NCBI GenBank assembly: GCA_951394405.1
Contig: OX596344.1
Coordinates: 496,001 to 560,000 of the forward strand
Length of the DNA: 64,000 bases
Origin: Coprinellus micaceus
Taxonomy: Eukaryota > Basidiomycota > Agaricomycetes > Agaricales > Psathyrellaceae
Direction: 5' to 3'
The position numbers and the translations under genes were made by a program. Shown here piece after piece: positions 43,640 through 56,074 of the stretch (within the stretch, counting starts at the first letter, position 1; each line of letters begins with the position of its first letter). Below the pieces are notes generated by a model, which saw only the letters and a program-made list of their open reading frames with translations, made no database searches and had not been told where the DNA came from.

Positions 43640-46600
43640 CTACCCCTGGGCCTCCTGCTCATGCTCACTCTTCCACCGCTCATAACACTCCAGCGTCACG
43701 CTCGCCATGAACCCAGGTGGACACTGCTCCGTCTCAATCCAGTAGTGCATCATGTTCGGAAGGTCGGCAAGGTTGCACTCGGTTTGCGCGACGAGTTGCA
43801 TTTTCATGCCCTCTTGGCCTAAGAGAGGGGAGAGGAATGCGTTAGCTCGGCACCAAACTTAACGTGGTGGTGGTTCGGGCCCGGCTCGAAGAGAAGAAAC
43901 AAGATCAGGCCCGGCGTGAGCAGCCTCCCTGAAGGGATAGGAGGGTACGCCCGAAAGCCGCCTTTCGTAGCACAGGCCCCGTCCATGGAAGGCGAGAGGT
44001 GAGGAAGTAGAAGATAACCAGAGAAATCATGCGTACCAGATGAAGAGTTCGGCTGGAACACGAAACTCGCCGTCAAATCATACATACTCGTCACCCGCAC
44101 CTGCCCATTCGGGTAGAACGCGAGCTTGAGACCAAGGATGGACGCGATGGCTTCACGGAACTCTGCGCTTTTCGAGGCGAATACCTGCAGCGGGTGTTTT
44201 GGTTAGTTTGTCGCCGTAATTAGATCCGTAGATTCGAACAGATCGACGAATTGTATAGTGAAGTGGAGGGACAGCGCAATGGGAAGGGCGAGGAACAGAC
44301 AAACAATGCGGTGAACGGGTGAATGGCGGAGGTGGAAAAATAGCGGATAGAGAAGGATAAAGTGAACGAACGCACCTCCTGCAACCTCTTCAACCTCTTC
44401 TCCTTCTGCCGCACCACATCCTCAAGCTCCCCCTTCTCCCTCCTCACCTGCTCCCAACTCTCCCTCGGCACCATCCCCCCTCCTCCCCCTCCTTCCCCCA
44501 CACCCCCTTCACCCTGGCCTACCCTCACCCCACTCTCCTCCAACACCTGTATCCGCTTGAGCAAAGCCTCGTTCTCCCCCCGCAGCTTCTCCACCGTCTC
44601 CCGCCTTACATCCATCTCCTTCTGGTCAGGCTGCTCTCCGAAGCCTAGGACGCGCACGTTAGGTGGGACGTGTCGGCCCCCAGCGATCTCGCCTGAGAGC
44701 TCGAACAGTGTCTGCTCGAGAGTCTCTATTTGCTTCTCCATGTCCTTGATCTGTCCCTCTAGCCCGGCGATGGTGGCGAGGTGGGTCTTCACTTCGGATT
44801 CCAAGCTGTCGTTTTGAGATTGTAGTCGATCGAGCTCTTCACTCGAGAGTTTCCCTGCACCAGCTATACTCCCCTTCGTCTGCTGCTCCAATGCCTCGAG
44901 CTCCTCGACTAGACGCTCGTTCTCGGCTTTATACTCGCCGAGGAGAGCTTCGAGTTCGGCAAGGTGTTCGAGTTTCGCTCCGTCGACGGTGGGACCGGCG
45001 ATCGGTGAGGATGAAGACTGAGAGGCGAGGGTTTCTTCGGCTTTGTAGCTGGCCTACGGCGAGTATGTGCGTGGGTACCTTGTCCGAGAAAGAATAAAGA
45101 AAGGACCGACTCACCAGGACACCCCCAACCCACCCCCTCTCCCCTTCAACAATCCTCCTCTTCCTCCTCTCCCTCCCCACCTCCTCCTCCAAACTCCTCA
45201 CATCACTCTCCAGCCCCTCCACCACCGCCCTCTCCTCCTCCACCTCCCTCACCAGCTCCCCCACCTCAACCTCCTTGGCCCGCAAACCCGCCCTCAACGC
45301 CCCCGTCTCCTCGAGTAACTGGGCATTGGATAAGCGGAGCTCGGTGATAGCGCGCATGGACTCGGAGGAGGATTTCGAGGGGGAGGCGGCCCAGGAGGCA
45401 CGTTCGGATCGCGCGGCGTTGAGCTCGGCTTCGAGTTTGACGCAGGTTTCGCGGAGTTCGGTCATCGTGCTCAGTTTCGCCTCCAAACCCCTCTTCTCTT
45501 CCCTCAATACCTCGATAGATTCGTGTCGTTCACGGAGCTGGTTCACCTCCGCACTCAACTTCGCGTTTGTGCTCTCGAGGGAACGGAGGTAAGTGGCCTG
45601 GCGCCCCAGTTCTTGCCGTACGATCTCCATATCCCCAAGGTCCGCCGACGACCGGTTCGCATGCTCCGCGTCGTCCGCGTCGTCCAGCTCGTCCTGAAGC
45701 CGCTGGATCGTCCCCTCCCTCGCCGCCGCCAGCTGCTTCGACTCGTCCAACTCGCTCGTGAGCAGCTGCACCTGCGTCTGCAGCTGGCTTACGAAACTCT
45801 TCAGCTGCCCAGCGGATTGTGAGGAGGAGAGGGATAGGGAGGAGTGCGATGAGAGGAGGTCGGCGTGCTCTTCGCGCAGGGTCGTTAGGTTTGTGCGGAT
45901 GCTGCGGATTTCGGATTCGAGTTTTTGACGGGAGTCGTCGGATTCGGCGCGGTCGCGTTCGCGGCCTTCACGTTCTTCTTTCTCTCGCTCGCAGAAGTAC
46001 CGCCTATCCCGTTCGAGTCGTTCGATTTGAAGCTCTTTCTCGCGGAGCTTCGTTTGGGTGTCGGAGAGGGAGGTTTGGGTGGTGATGAGTTGGCGTTCCT
46101 AGATTGTGGGAAGGTATGAGTGAGTGAGCTTCATTGGTGCTTTATGAAGTGAAGGGGGAGGCGGAGGGGTGGTGAAACGGGAGGAAGAGAAGAGATAGGA
46201 AGGAATGGGGGTGACCTACGAGGGATGCGTGGGATAGAGAGGAGGTGAATGTCTGGAGGTGTTGCCGCGACCTCCGTTTGGCGGTGGATAGTTGGGGGTC
46301 TGGAGGTCGTTCGTGAGGCGGGGGTCAAGTGACACGGCCAAGAGAGGGGGAGGGTTGTCGTCCAGAAGGAGAGGGGTGGATGTAGGATACGAAGCCAACG
46401 CGTCCAGTTTGGGCCATGGTGGTGAGTCGCGTCGGATTAGAGAAGTAGGAGCCGGGGAGAGTGATTTGGGTTTCGGGACGTCGTTGGGATTTGGACGGAA
46501 TTTTGGAGTAGTGGTCGAGGATGTGTACGGTGAGGAGGCCAGGATAAGGGGATTGAATCCAGTTCAATGGCACGGTGGTTGCATGCAGCATCCCGGAGAT

Positions 46601-46963
46601 GACGTCGTGGTTACGGTGTTGTTCGTGTTCGTAGCGGCAAAGGGGTAGTGGGCACACAACGGGTCCGACGGCGCATGTAGTCGTTCGAAGATCGCGTTCA
46701 GAAAGCGGGAGGTATCGTTCGAAGAGAGTCCCAGGGTCCATCGAATAACCCAAGGGAGTGAAAGGAAGTAGACAGAGGGTGGATTCGTTAGCCCAGCGCC
46801 TTACACGAACGAAACGAAAGGGCTACGTACCTCGCTCTAGTTCTGCAGCCAGAGAATCCCTCTTGACCGCACTCGCCCCTCCCAGCCCACTCGTCGAGGC
46901 GCCATAGTCGAACCGAGGCAGGCGGGATGGGTTGACGGGTGTCTTGAACGAGGACGGGTCCAT
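43640..46963 (-). CDS. MAD1: spindle assembly checkpoint protein MAD1
   Basis: Six exons: 46831-46963, 46220-46299, 45115-46098, 44376-45053, 44037-44184 and 43640-43818; introns 531, 121, 61, 191 and 218 bp; 733 residues with exact frame closure. The N-terminus has the family motif ELERDPQLSTAKRR (split by intron 1). Long coiled coil covers ~70-600. A Mad2-interaction motif RVLGFGEQP (~533-541) matches the K/R-hydrophobic-hydrophobic-x5-P pattern of human KVLHMSLNP. RLK of KRLKRLQEVFASK precedes the C-terminal RWD-like domain (~625-733) containing EFREAIASILGLKLAFYPN and MASVTLECYERW. By family knowledge it docks Mad2 at nuclear pores and unattached kinetochores. It shares a 323-bp divergent promoter with the DUF262 gene. 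Several decayed relatives lie elsewhere in the window. Confidence 0.95.
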
Positions 46964-47286
46964 CTTTGCTTAGCTTGCTTTGATCACAGCGTGTGTCCCG
47001 CCCACGTAGAGAGGTGGGTACACAGCGTCTTGAAGGAGAAGTGCTTCGACCCTCCCTGTCCAGGGACCAAAGAGATACAGAGATGGGGGAGAGGAACGAT
47101 GAGGAGAAAGACGCGATGCTGGTCCATGCCACCCGCGTTTCTTGATTCGATCGTGGGAAGACGGTCGCGTGCACAGAGCCGGCACGGCGGCATGTCGGGG
47201 AGCCAATCAAATCGAATCAAATCAGACGCGCTTCAGGTTCACTGAGAGCGGCTCCCTCGCTCGCCCACACTCTCACCTTCCCCACC
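46964..47286. promoter_or_regulatory. divergent promoter between MAD1 and the DUF262 gene
   Basis: 323 bp between the two start codons must contain both promoters. GCTTAGCTTGCTTTGATC lies next to the MAD1 start; the DUF262 side is rich in CTC. No TATA box stands out on either strand. Confidence 0.6.
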
Positions 47287-50200
47287 ATGAACGTCGACGA
47301 CGACTCCGACCTCACACCAGTCGAGTCCGACTCGGACGACGACCCCTCCCCATCCTACGCCCCTCCCGGCTCCACACCGTCGACCTCTCAAAACGCCTTG
47401 GTCCAGTCAGGGAAGGGGAGAAAAGGCGGGAAAGCGGGAGGGGGTGTAGGAGGGTATTCGATTAGGCAGGCGTTGAAGCCGCCGAGGGCGACGACGTATA
47501 GCGCCAAGGCGTTGTTCGGTGCGTGTCTTCTCTTCTGTCGTGCCAGCCACGCACTAACCCATCCTCTAGAGGCAATCAATGACGGGGACATCGACCTCGA
47601 GGCCGAGTACCAGCGAGGTCAGCCTCTTCTTCCCTCTTCCTTCGCCCTTTGCTAAGCGTGTCCCTGCCTTATCTCTTCATTTGTCCCCACATCGCCAATC
47701 GAACACATACGATACAACGTACACAAATTCAAACCCCAACATCCACATACCATCCTCGTTACAATGGGTACACGCCCTTCCTCTTCTCCCCTTCCTCTTC
47801 CTCGCCACCCTCGCTCGCTTCACTACGTTCGGCTCACAGACGTCGTCTGGCAAGACACGAAACAAATCGGCCTCATCGACTCCATCTTCCGCAACTTCTA
47901 CGTCCCCCCGATCATATTTGCGGCGAAGATGTGGGAGGATGGGTGAGTTCTTTCTCTTCTTCTCTACTTCTTTCCTTCGCTTCTCCATGTTCGCACTCTA
48001 CGTTACTTCTCTACGTTCGTTCAGTTCTCCATTACTTTACCTCGCTCCTTCTCTCCTTTACTTCACTCCACCCCCTTCTCTCCTTCACCCTCACCTCGTC
48101 CCACCCCCACTCCTTTTCCACTCTCAAACACGCGAAATGCGGTCGAACCGAATGCTAACCACCCGCACCCATAAACAGGTCCGAAACCAAGATCTGCATC
48201 GACGGCAAACAGCGGCTGACGTCCATCCGGCGGTTCATGGAGGGGTATGTACCGCATAAAGACCCGTAAGTGTCACGCTTCAATTCTCCCTGCTCTGGCT
48301 CGCTGACGCTTACGTTCTCTACGCTCTTACTCTCGTTGACGCTTATCTTCTCCTCTCGCTGACCCTCGAGTAGGACGACGAGCGAGAAGTGGTGGTATAT
48401 TGATAACCCCGGGGCGGGGGGGAGTGGAAGGGGTACGTCTCGTTATTCCGTTCGTTTTCTTATCCTTTCGTTCCTTTGCTTTATTTCTATCCTTCGCTTT
48501 ATCCCGTTCCTTCTTTCTATCTACTTCGATTTACTTCGCCCTTTCCACCACTCCTCCTCAGCTCTCGGAGATAACAACCCCACATATATTCTCTCTATAT
48601 ACCAAGAAAGGCCCTCGCTAACGCTCGTCTCCAACAGCACGGAAGAAGATCCTCCCGAGCAACCTCCGCCGGCAGTTCGAGGGCAAGCAGATTGTTTGTG
48701 TCGAGTACCAGGATATCACGGATGCGGATGAGAGGGAGATTTTCCAGGTACATCTTCCCCCTCTTACCCTCTTCCTACTCGTACTCACTGTCACCCTCCA
48801 CAGCGCGTCCAACTCGGGATGGCCCTCACGCCCGCCGAGAAACTCGGCGTCATCTCCTCCCCGCGGTCCAACCTCACCCGCTCCATCGTCAACACGCACA
48901 TCACCTCGGGCTCGCTCAACCCGTCCACGCTCGACTGGGACGCCACGCGCGGAGCCGACTTCCGCTGCGTCGCCAGCGCGTTGTGGTGCGTCCACCGCTG
49001 GGTGACGGACAAAGGCGGGTTGAAGACGGTTCCCAGCGTGATGCAGTTGGAGAAGTGGCTTACGAACGAGGAGGAGGTGGGGGAGGGGTTCCAGAGGCGG
49101 GTGGAGGAAGCGTTTCGGATATTTGGGGAGATTGTGGCGGATAAGAAGTTGGAGAGGAAGGCGTTGAGGACGGTGTTTTCGAAGGACTCGAAGGATAAGG
49201 ATGCGAAGGGGGATGGGGCGGCGCCGGCGAAGGTGTCCCCGTTGGAGTTTATCTTTACGGGGGTGTTGATTGCGGTGCATAAGGATACGATGGGGAAGGA
49301 GGAGTTGGCGGCGGCGGTTGGGGGGATGAGGAGGGATGTGAGGGAACAGCATGTGGATGTGAGGTTGAATACGAGGGTGGGGAAGACGATGATCGATTAT
49401 GTCAAGGCGTTGGAGCCTGGGTCGTCTTTGACACTGAAAGGGGAGGAGAGTGAGGACGAGGATGTTAAACCTGCGAAGAAGGGCAAGGCGAAGGGGAACG
49501 GGAAGAGGAAGAGGAAGGACGAGGAGGAGAGTGATATGCATATCGAGAGTGAGGATGATGCGGATGACGAAGATTACGGGTCGAACTCGAGGAAGAAGGC
49601 GAAGGTCAAGGCCTCGCCCGTGAAGAAATCGAATTCAGTCTTAGTCCCGCCACCCCCTCTTCCCTCCTCAACGAAGGTAAAGACCGAACGATCGAACCCA
49701 CCTACACCTTCACTCCCTTCTCGCAAATCTACCCTTCCCTCATCATCTTCCGCTCGATCGATACCGACCCCCTCGACCCAACCAACACCCTCAGCATCCT
49801 CGAGCCGGATCTCAGCCCTCCGCGCCGCCTCCGCACGGGGTATGGCGCCCCCTCTCCCTAGTTTCAAGAAGACGCCCAGCGCTGCGTCTACGCCCACACT
49901 ATCCAGCCTCGCGTCCACCTCGACGTACTCGCCGTCCAGTGTCGGTGGAGGGATGGGGATGGGATCTGGGCCTCCAACGCCCACAGCAACATTGGCCCAG
50001 AACTCGGTTTTAACGAACCCGTACATCCTGCAAGCCGCTTCGTTCAACGCCGTCGTGCCCCCAACGCCCGTCCCCGCCTCGGGAACACCAAGCGGCCTGC
50101 CGACGCCCCCGACGTCCACGACGACTCCGTCATGGGAGCATAGCGCGTACCAAGCGCAGCTCCAGGCAGCTGCGGTGCACGGGCACGCGTTTCCCTCTTC

Positions 50201-50891
50201 CACTCCAGCGTCAGCGTCGACGACCCCGGTTGTACCTGCGTATAACCCCGCGTCGCAGTATACGTACCCATCATCCGTGGGTGTGAATACGGCGTACCAG
50301 AACTCGAGCTACCCGTCGAATATGTCAGCGCTAGCTGGTTCGACGATGGCGGGTGCGGATTCGAAGTTCGTGCGTTACAAGCCCTCGACTTCGAGTGGGA
50401 ATGGAAGTGTGAGTGCGAGCGTGAGTGGGGGAGGAGGTACGCCGGCCCTTCCGCATGCTTCGTTGCCTAGCAAACCGAGTTCGTCGGGGTTGCCGAGTAA
50501 ATCTGCGAGCGGGGCTGGACATGGGTCGAGGAGGCTGAGTAGTGGGAGTGGGAGCGGGCGGAAGAGTCCGAATACACCCCGGATACCCAGTGGTGGAAGT
50601 TTCTCGGTGCGTAGGGCGAGTTCGTCGTCCTCGTCAGGAGGGGGAGCAGAAGCAGGAGCAGGAGGGGGGATAGTGAGTAAAGAAGCCAAAGCGAATAGCG
50701 CTGCAAATGCGAATAATGCACCGCTGGGTGGGACGTCGAGGTGGCCGGGGTTGGGGGCGGCGGAGGGGAGTGGGACGTTTAGGGAGTTTAATCAGCGGGA
50801 TGGGTATCAAGGGGTGAGGGATGCGAGAGATTCGAGAGATTCGAGGGATGGTAGTGGGAGGGATCGGGATCGGGACAAGGGGAGGAGGTAG
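47287..50891 (+). CDS. DUF262 domain protein with long disordered C-terminus
   Basis: Seven exons close in frame: 47287-47518, 47570-47617, 47840-47942, 48179-48265, 48374-48432, 48638-48747 and 48804-50891, 908 residues. After an acidic N-terminus, residues ~60-330 form a DUF262 domain: AINDGDIDLEAEYQRDVVW, QIGLIDSIFRNFYVPPIIF, the ParB-like signature IDGKQRLTSI (~135-144), KWWYID, LRRQFEGKQIVCVEYQDITD and REIFQRVQLGMALTPAEKL. DUF262 occurs in bacterial GmrSD-type modification-dependent nucleases; fungal versions are of unknown function. I see no DUF1524 HNH partner. The rest is Ser/Thr/Pro-rich with basic nuclear-signal-like clusters (KKGKAKGNGKRKRK) and an RD-rich end (RDSRDSRDGSGRDRDRD). 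Confidence 0.9.
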
Positions 50892-51449
50892 AGAACGAGA
50901 AAGTAGGGGAAATGGAGATGGGGAGGCATAGGAGGAAGACAGAGGGTATTTATTCTTTCGACTCGCGCTTCGCTGTGTGTACATTGTAATTGTGACTCTT
51001 AATCTCTGCTCTACATCGAACGCTTTTAATGTTCGAGCGTTTGGATGGTGATGTGGGTCTCCAGCGTCGAGTGAAGGGCCGTCTAAAGCGATGTCGAACT
51101 GGGGTGGGTGATTACGAGGTGAGTCTGGTTAGTTTGGATGACTTGTTTGTGCTTGCTGATCACGTCTCCATAGATTCGAAGACCGTATGGACCGCTGGCG
51201 CTTATGCCAGTTTCTAAGGGCCCAGCTGTTTGTTCCTGATCGACGGCGGTCCATGCTGGGTAGGGAGCCGACGGTCCAGGGGTCTGTGCTGCAGACACGG
51301 ACACGTTGGAGCGGGCGCTTATTGTCCGAGTCCACTCGCTGTTGTTTTCTTCGACGACGGCCCTGGCCCAATACGTGCTCACCAGTTATGGTATATCTGC
51401 AACGGCCTCTCCCCTATGGGATTTCTTTTCTTTTCCGCATGACCTACTC
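50892..51449. other. intergenic, possible 5' exons of the next gene
   Basis: No firm gene. The frame of the next gene is open upstream to ~51306, so an earlier exon is possible, but no start codon or good acceptor was found. Confidence 0.35.
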
Positions 51450-52438
51450 ATGCCCGTCACCCCATACCTCTCCCACAACACCTGGTCCGAGGCCGGGTAC
51501 GCCATCCCCATTCACGGTGCACCGCAGCCGCTCTCGTACGAGGAGCTCTACTCCGAGTATTTCAAGCTCAGGCTTCCAGATGGTGCGTATAATGCGAGGA
51601 GCCGTGCGTATAGGCACAAGTTCAATAAGGCTTGGGACGAATTTATGCGGTGGCTGTACGACCAAGATCCGTAAGTATTTCCAGCCAGCATGAGCCCTAG
51701 AATTCAATTCGCTGACCTTGACGCCGCAGTGGAGCAGTCGAAGCATTCCTCTATCCCCGCGGTATTCGCAGGCCAACCCCAAGGGCCCAAAAGGACGTTC
51801 TGCAACGAGTATACGACGACCTCTATCTAGCGTACGGCGAACTTCCAACGGCCGAGCAGCAGATGTGGATAGATGAGCAGCGAAGACAGGGACGACGAGT
51901 GCATGTAGCTCCTCAGCCGACCACAGAAGATTTGCGTACCAATGCGCAGAGAATTTTAAGGGTTCTCGAAGTGCGTATGCATACCTGCCTTTCTCTGGGC
52001 TGTGTAAATCTGTCCTTGGGAGCTCACGAATCCCTCATGTAGGAGGAAGTGGCCATCAAGCCCACAGCCAAGGAAGCTATCTACGAATACGTCGCACAAG
52101 GCGAACTCGAAGCTCACTATCGCCGTTTCGACTCGGAGAGCCAGTCGTACATCCGGAACAAGCTCTCGAGGTTCCTTGAAGGGCTAGAGAAAGCCCTTCC
52201 GCGTGAGCACGCTGTGAGGGTGTGGCATTCTTCTGCTGCATCAAACTCTGTGCACAATCCGTACCCGAGGACCGAGCTCCTCTACCCGACAAAGGAGGTA
52301 CTGATAACGGAGGTTAGGATGAGAGTGGAAGGCGAGGTCAATGAGATTATTGAGAAGGCTGTGAGGAGGTCGGAGAAAGATAGGGAGAGGCGTGAAAGGA
52401 GGAGAGATGGTGAGGGGTACGGGCACTCAGGGGAGTAG
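51450..52438 (+). CDS. hypothetical protein, helix-rich
   Basis: Three exons close in frame: 51450-51670, 51730-51970 and 52043-52438 (introns 59 and 72 bp), 285 residues from ATG at 51450. It is charged and largely helical by composition, with WDEFMRWLYDQDPGAVEAFL, QRVYDDLYLAYGELPTAEQQ, RIRNKL-like YIRNKLSRFLEGLEKALP and a basic, highly charged end RRSEKDRERRERRRDGEG. No domain is recognised. It follows the DUF262 gene on the same strand. Confidence 0.7.
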
Positions 52439-53339
52439 ACATGTTCACTTTGCGGATAGCTCAAACTGCGCTTTGGAGCACATTGAGCCGGCGTAGAGAC
52501 AAATGCAGGTGGTGAGGCCGATAGTTTCGCACCATTCCTCACCAAATAGGCCACATGGTGAGGACGACCCGTCTTGTAATACCGACGTGGGGCCCCCAGC
52601 AAGGAGTTGTGGGGGTAGCGACGTATGTTTAAACGTTTCTCATCTCTCTCAATCAACGGCGCTCGGGGTTGCTTATCACCGTTCCAGTCCTCCACCGTGC
52701 CAATGTCGAGGGATATCACACTCGTGGGCCCATCTCCTCAGAGAGACTGGTCCTGCAGCCAATTGTGAATGTGCTAATTGTTTTTGGCCCAGAGACAAAA
52801 TGGCAGCATGAGGACCTCCCGTTCAACCGATGGTCCATCCCGCCTCGCCGACGATAAAATAAGACTTCGCTCAAGGATGGTCGAAGGTACCTCAAACTAA
52901 CCGCCCTTCGTGGACTACTATTCATGATTAGTCGCGCTTCAACTTGAACAGCTCGATCTTCGAGCTTGTCAAACACTACCAGCTCGAATGGAAACGCGGA
53001 AGCTGAGTATCTGTTACGGCCAATCGAGAGAACATGGAAGCATGTCTCCTTAGGTCTGCTCATCAACGACCCGTGAATCTCTCAAGTCTATTTATTCCCT
53101 GCAAAACGTAATTGTTGATATTCCGCGTTTATAGGGACTCCACTAACAACCCGACCTATGCGAATGCCTATCAGCGATACGCGCGATTGGATAAGGAAGA
53201 TTAGAGGTCCGCTGTCAGGAGGGCACAACGTCTGCTTTTCGATCACTATCGGTCGGACCTCTGCTTTCGGGGCAAAGAGCTCTGGTTCACCTTGGCCCAC
53301 GATGACTTTTTGAGTGCTGCGAATTGCTCTCTTGCACAT
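52439..53339. other. possible minus-strand coding fragment
   Basis: Reading on the minus strand, about 53045-52890 encodes a protein-like stretch (VLSIGRNRYSASAFPFELVV, then KLEDRAVQVEARLIMN) followed by a GTACC donor, and 53372-53088 another open stretch. I could not join them into one gene. Confidence 0.3.
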
Positions 53340-53344
53340 AATGC

Positions 53345-53879
53345 ATTCGTGAGCTTCGTTTCGTCCCATCATTCAGGGCGAATTGGAAGCTTGCTCCAAC
53401 CTCAAAGTCTGACGTTGAGGGTACCGTACCAGAGAACGCACTCGAGAATGCCATCACGATCCGGCGGGGCAGCACCTCCTTGACCCGTGCGTAACCCAGC
53501 CCTTAGAGGTCACTCTCAACGCCTTGGCTTGGACCTAACGCGGTTTCACCTTTCCATTTGTACCGTAGATATAACTGTCACGGAGACGCGCGCATCTACT
53601 TCAAACTTTATCTCCAAGACACCACCTGATCTCAGCCTTCCAGCGGCAGACGACATTTACGACGAGATTCTAAGGGATTTGATGAACCTGGCAGAAGAGA
53701 AGCTGGACGAGGGCCTGCGTTTTTGCGTGAAGCTTCGGCAGAAGACAGATACTATCACACGTTGCTCTGGACCTAATGACCATAGTTTCAGGTTTCAACG
53801 ACAATATTCGTTAGATCGGTATCACCCGACTACCATGCACTATCTCGCGGAGCTACAGCGCCATTGGGTGACAGATTAA
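53345..53879 (+). CDS. small hypothetical protein, start unresolved
   Basis: Exon up to 53486 encoding KLAPTSKSDVEGTVPENALE..ITIRRGSTSL, a GTGCGT..CCGTAG intron at 53487-53568, and an exon from 53569 to TAA at 53877-53879 encoding LPAADDIYDEILRDLMNLAE and HYLAELQRHWVTD. The frames agree across the intron. The upstream frame has no ATG before a stop, so the true first exon is missing. No family is recognised; antisense frames overlap the first exon. Confidence 0.4.
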
Positions 53880-55192
53880 GTCCCGCCGTTCTTCTAACGG
53901 GCGCTTAATTCATTTCGGCATACGGGTAGCGCATTACCGGAATACACAGCGGTGCCGTGATCCATCGCCGGCGCCTCCTCGTAATTCCGCTCTGTTCGCC
54001 ATCGGGAACTCTCAGAGGTTGAATGGCAATCAAGGTTACCAAGAGAATCCTGGCGAGTGACAACGCGTTGGGAACTGGTACTGGCAGGAAACATGGGGCT
54101 ATTTCTCTGTCGTTCCGCAATGTAGGGAGTACTGCATAATGTTGGTAAGGGACGATCCAAATCCTAGCCTCCTTCGCTTAGTCGATCGTGAGAGGCGTCC
54201 TTAGTGATGTCTCTACCCCCCTTCATCACTTGATTTGGTCCTGCAGGCCGTTTGCTCCGTCGGTCTGGACCACGGCTTGGGCGCTTAACAGCATCCACGC
54301 TTTCGCCGCGTGTCAACCGCCATAAGAAGTTGTGTCGCGGATCACTCGGATGCCTACCCCACGACACCTCCGAGGCCGGCCCACCATAAAGTAATGTGGA
54401 TGGCTCATGTGCGAATATGGCAGAACAAGGCAGACCATGAGCCTGTTATGTCGAACCATCCGGACCTGGACTCCGACTCTGCACTGCTTCCGAAACCCTA
54501 TCCCTCTTTATTGTGGCTTGTTTGATGGGGCGCTGTGCCTCATCTCCAATGTTTGTCATGGTGGGCGCCTCTGGACCACATTCGTTTGGCCGGATTTGTG
54601 CAGCAGAGTTTACCCTGTAATACCAAACAAACCGTGAAACCGCGGAGTTCGACTAATAAGAACAACGCAGCAGGCCCCCGCTAGGGTATATCGCGGACAG
54701 GGAACTTGATCTGGAAGGAGCATGTTTTCAGGCACCATACTGCCTCTTCAGCTTCTCTGCTTCCCAACTTCTCGACGAGGTGATGGCCTTGATGAGCCGG
54801 ATTTGGCATCCCTCCCAATAGGCGCCCGTCGCCATCACTGCAGCATGCGCCTTCATTTCATCCCAAATGAGCTGCGCATCACAACAGCCGCAAATAGAAG
54901 CGTTTAAGGTTCCCCTCGATGGCGGAGTGGGATGCCACTCGATTGAGTCGTGCGGGCGGAGGGAATGCGCTGTGGAGAATTCGCCAGACGTATGGGGTTC
55001 ATCCCGCTCGGGAAGACCAAACAAATTCGAGTTTGTCGTGTAGTTTATGAATTTCGAGCTGCGTAAGGGGCGTGCGATGGGGTATAAGACTTTCGAGGGG
55101 ATGATGCATGATGCACCACTGCAAAAGTCTTCCCCCAGCCAACGCGACTGCGACTGCGGCTAAGCAACCCTAGTCATACTACTGTCTGACTC
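53880..55192. other. no supported gene
   Basis: Short frames only. A minus-strand stretch at 54900-54730 (ICGCCDAQLIWDEMKAHAAV..YWEGCQIRLIKAI) looks somewhat protein-like but has no gene structure. GGGCGCTTAA occurs at 53899-53908 and 54279-54288. Confidence 0.3.
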
Positions 55193-55627
55193 ATGCCCAA
55201 CTCCCCTCAAAACGTCGAAGATCCCCGCATCTCTGCGAGACGACTTGCTCTGCAGAACCTTCTCGTACAGTGCCAGCGCCGAATTGTCCAGTGTCTCCGA
55301 ACTCAGTCAGTGACCCCCTTACGTGCCTACTTTGACGATCTGACTCTTTTGGCTGGAATTAGAAGGACCGACCTCTGCGAACGCTTCAGAAGCCTCACCG
55401 ACGCAGGCCAAGTCCTCATCATAGACCAATGCGTCACAGACGTCTATAGCAAGCATTACCACGTCGTATCCCAGCTCCAGTCGCCATTGCCGTCGGATGC
55501 TGTATTGTGTAACGACCTTTATGCAGCGTTAGCCGTGAATATTGTGAGCGTTCGATCTTGCCTTTCCTTCTTTACACTTCGTATTGATCCACACAAACAG
55601 GACCATCCAGAAGCGGTCGTCCTATAG
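55193..55627 (+). CDS. small hypothetical protein
   Basis: ATG at 55193. Exon 55193-55543, a 57-bp GTGAGC..AACAG intron and exon 55601-55627 give 125 residues; reading through the intron also stays open because it is a multiple of three. The protein is helix-rich (RLALQNLLVQCQRRIVQCLR, LRAYFDDLTLLAGIRRTDLC, ALAVNIDHPEAVVL at the end). No family is recognised. It is convergent with the NAPE-PLD-like gene. Confidence 0.55.
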   Translation: MPNSPQNVEDPRISARRLALQNLLVQCQRRIVQCLRTQSVTPLRAYFDDLTLLAGIRRTDLCERFRSLTDAGQVLIIDQCVTDVYSKHYHVVSQLQSPLPSDAVLCNDLYAALAVNIVSVRSCLSFFTLRIDPHKQDHPEAVVL

Positions 55628-56074
55628 GAGCGATGGGTCGCGTCGTTTGCTTAATTTCTTCCTTCAGCCCCTCGCCTTTGTGTCCGCCTCTGGTCGCCTC
55701 TTGCTCTCGTCGCTTTTCATGTTTCCATGCGTCTGCCTCGCATTGTCTGCTTGTCGCTTTCTTTGCTTTCGTTATCGTCTGATCTTTCTTTTGCTCTCCG
55801 TGCTGTTACCGTTTTTGGATATCTATCTGTTCCTCACCTATCCTACAGGTCTTCGCATACACTGAACTTGGCTTTACTCGCATTCGTCACTTTTCTCACT
55901 GAAAAATAAGATAGATTATATACCTGTAACCTGATTATGTACACCAGTAGACCACGGCCACATCTATCATCGCCTCTAACCGAATTCCTATACCTGACAT
56001 ACATAGCTTCGCCGAACCATAAATACCTCATTGAATTCCCACAACAGTACACCTATTGCCCTCATCTACTTGTT
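55628..56074. other. convergent 3' spacer
   Basis: T-rich, then AT-rich sequence between two convergent genes; likely holds both polyadenylation regions. No gene seen. Confidence 0.4.

Noticed and set aside
48618..49541. 307-codon minus-strand frame
   Set aside because: Antisense to the DUF262 gene, Arg/Pro/Leu/His-rich as expected of a shadow frame, and crosses well-supported exons and an intron.
49574..50203. 209-codon minus-strand frame
   Set aside because: Antisense to the low-complexity tail of the DUF262 protein.
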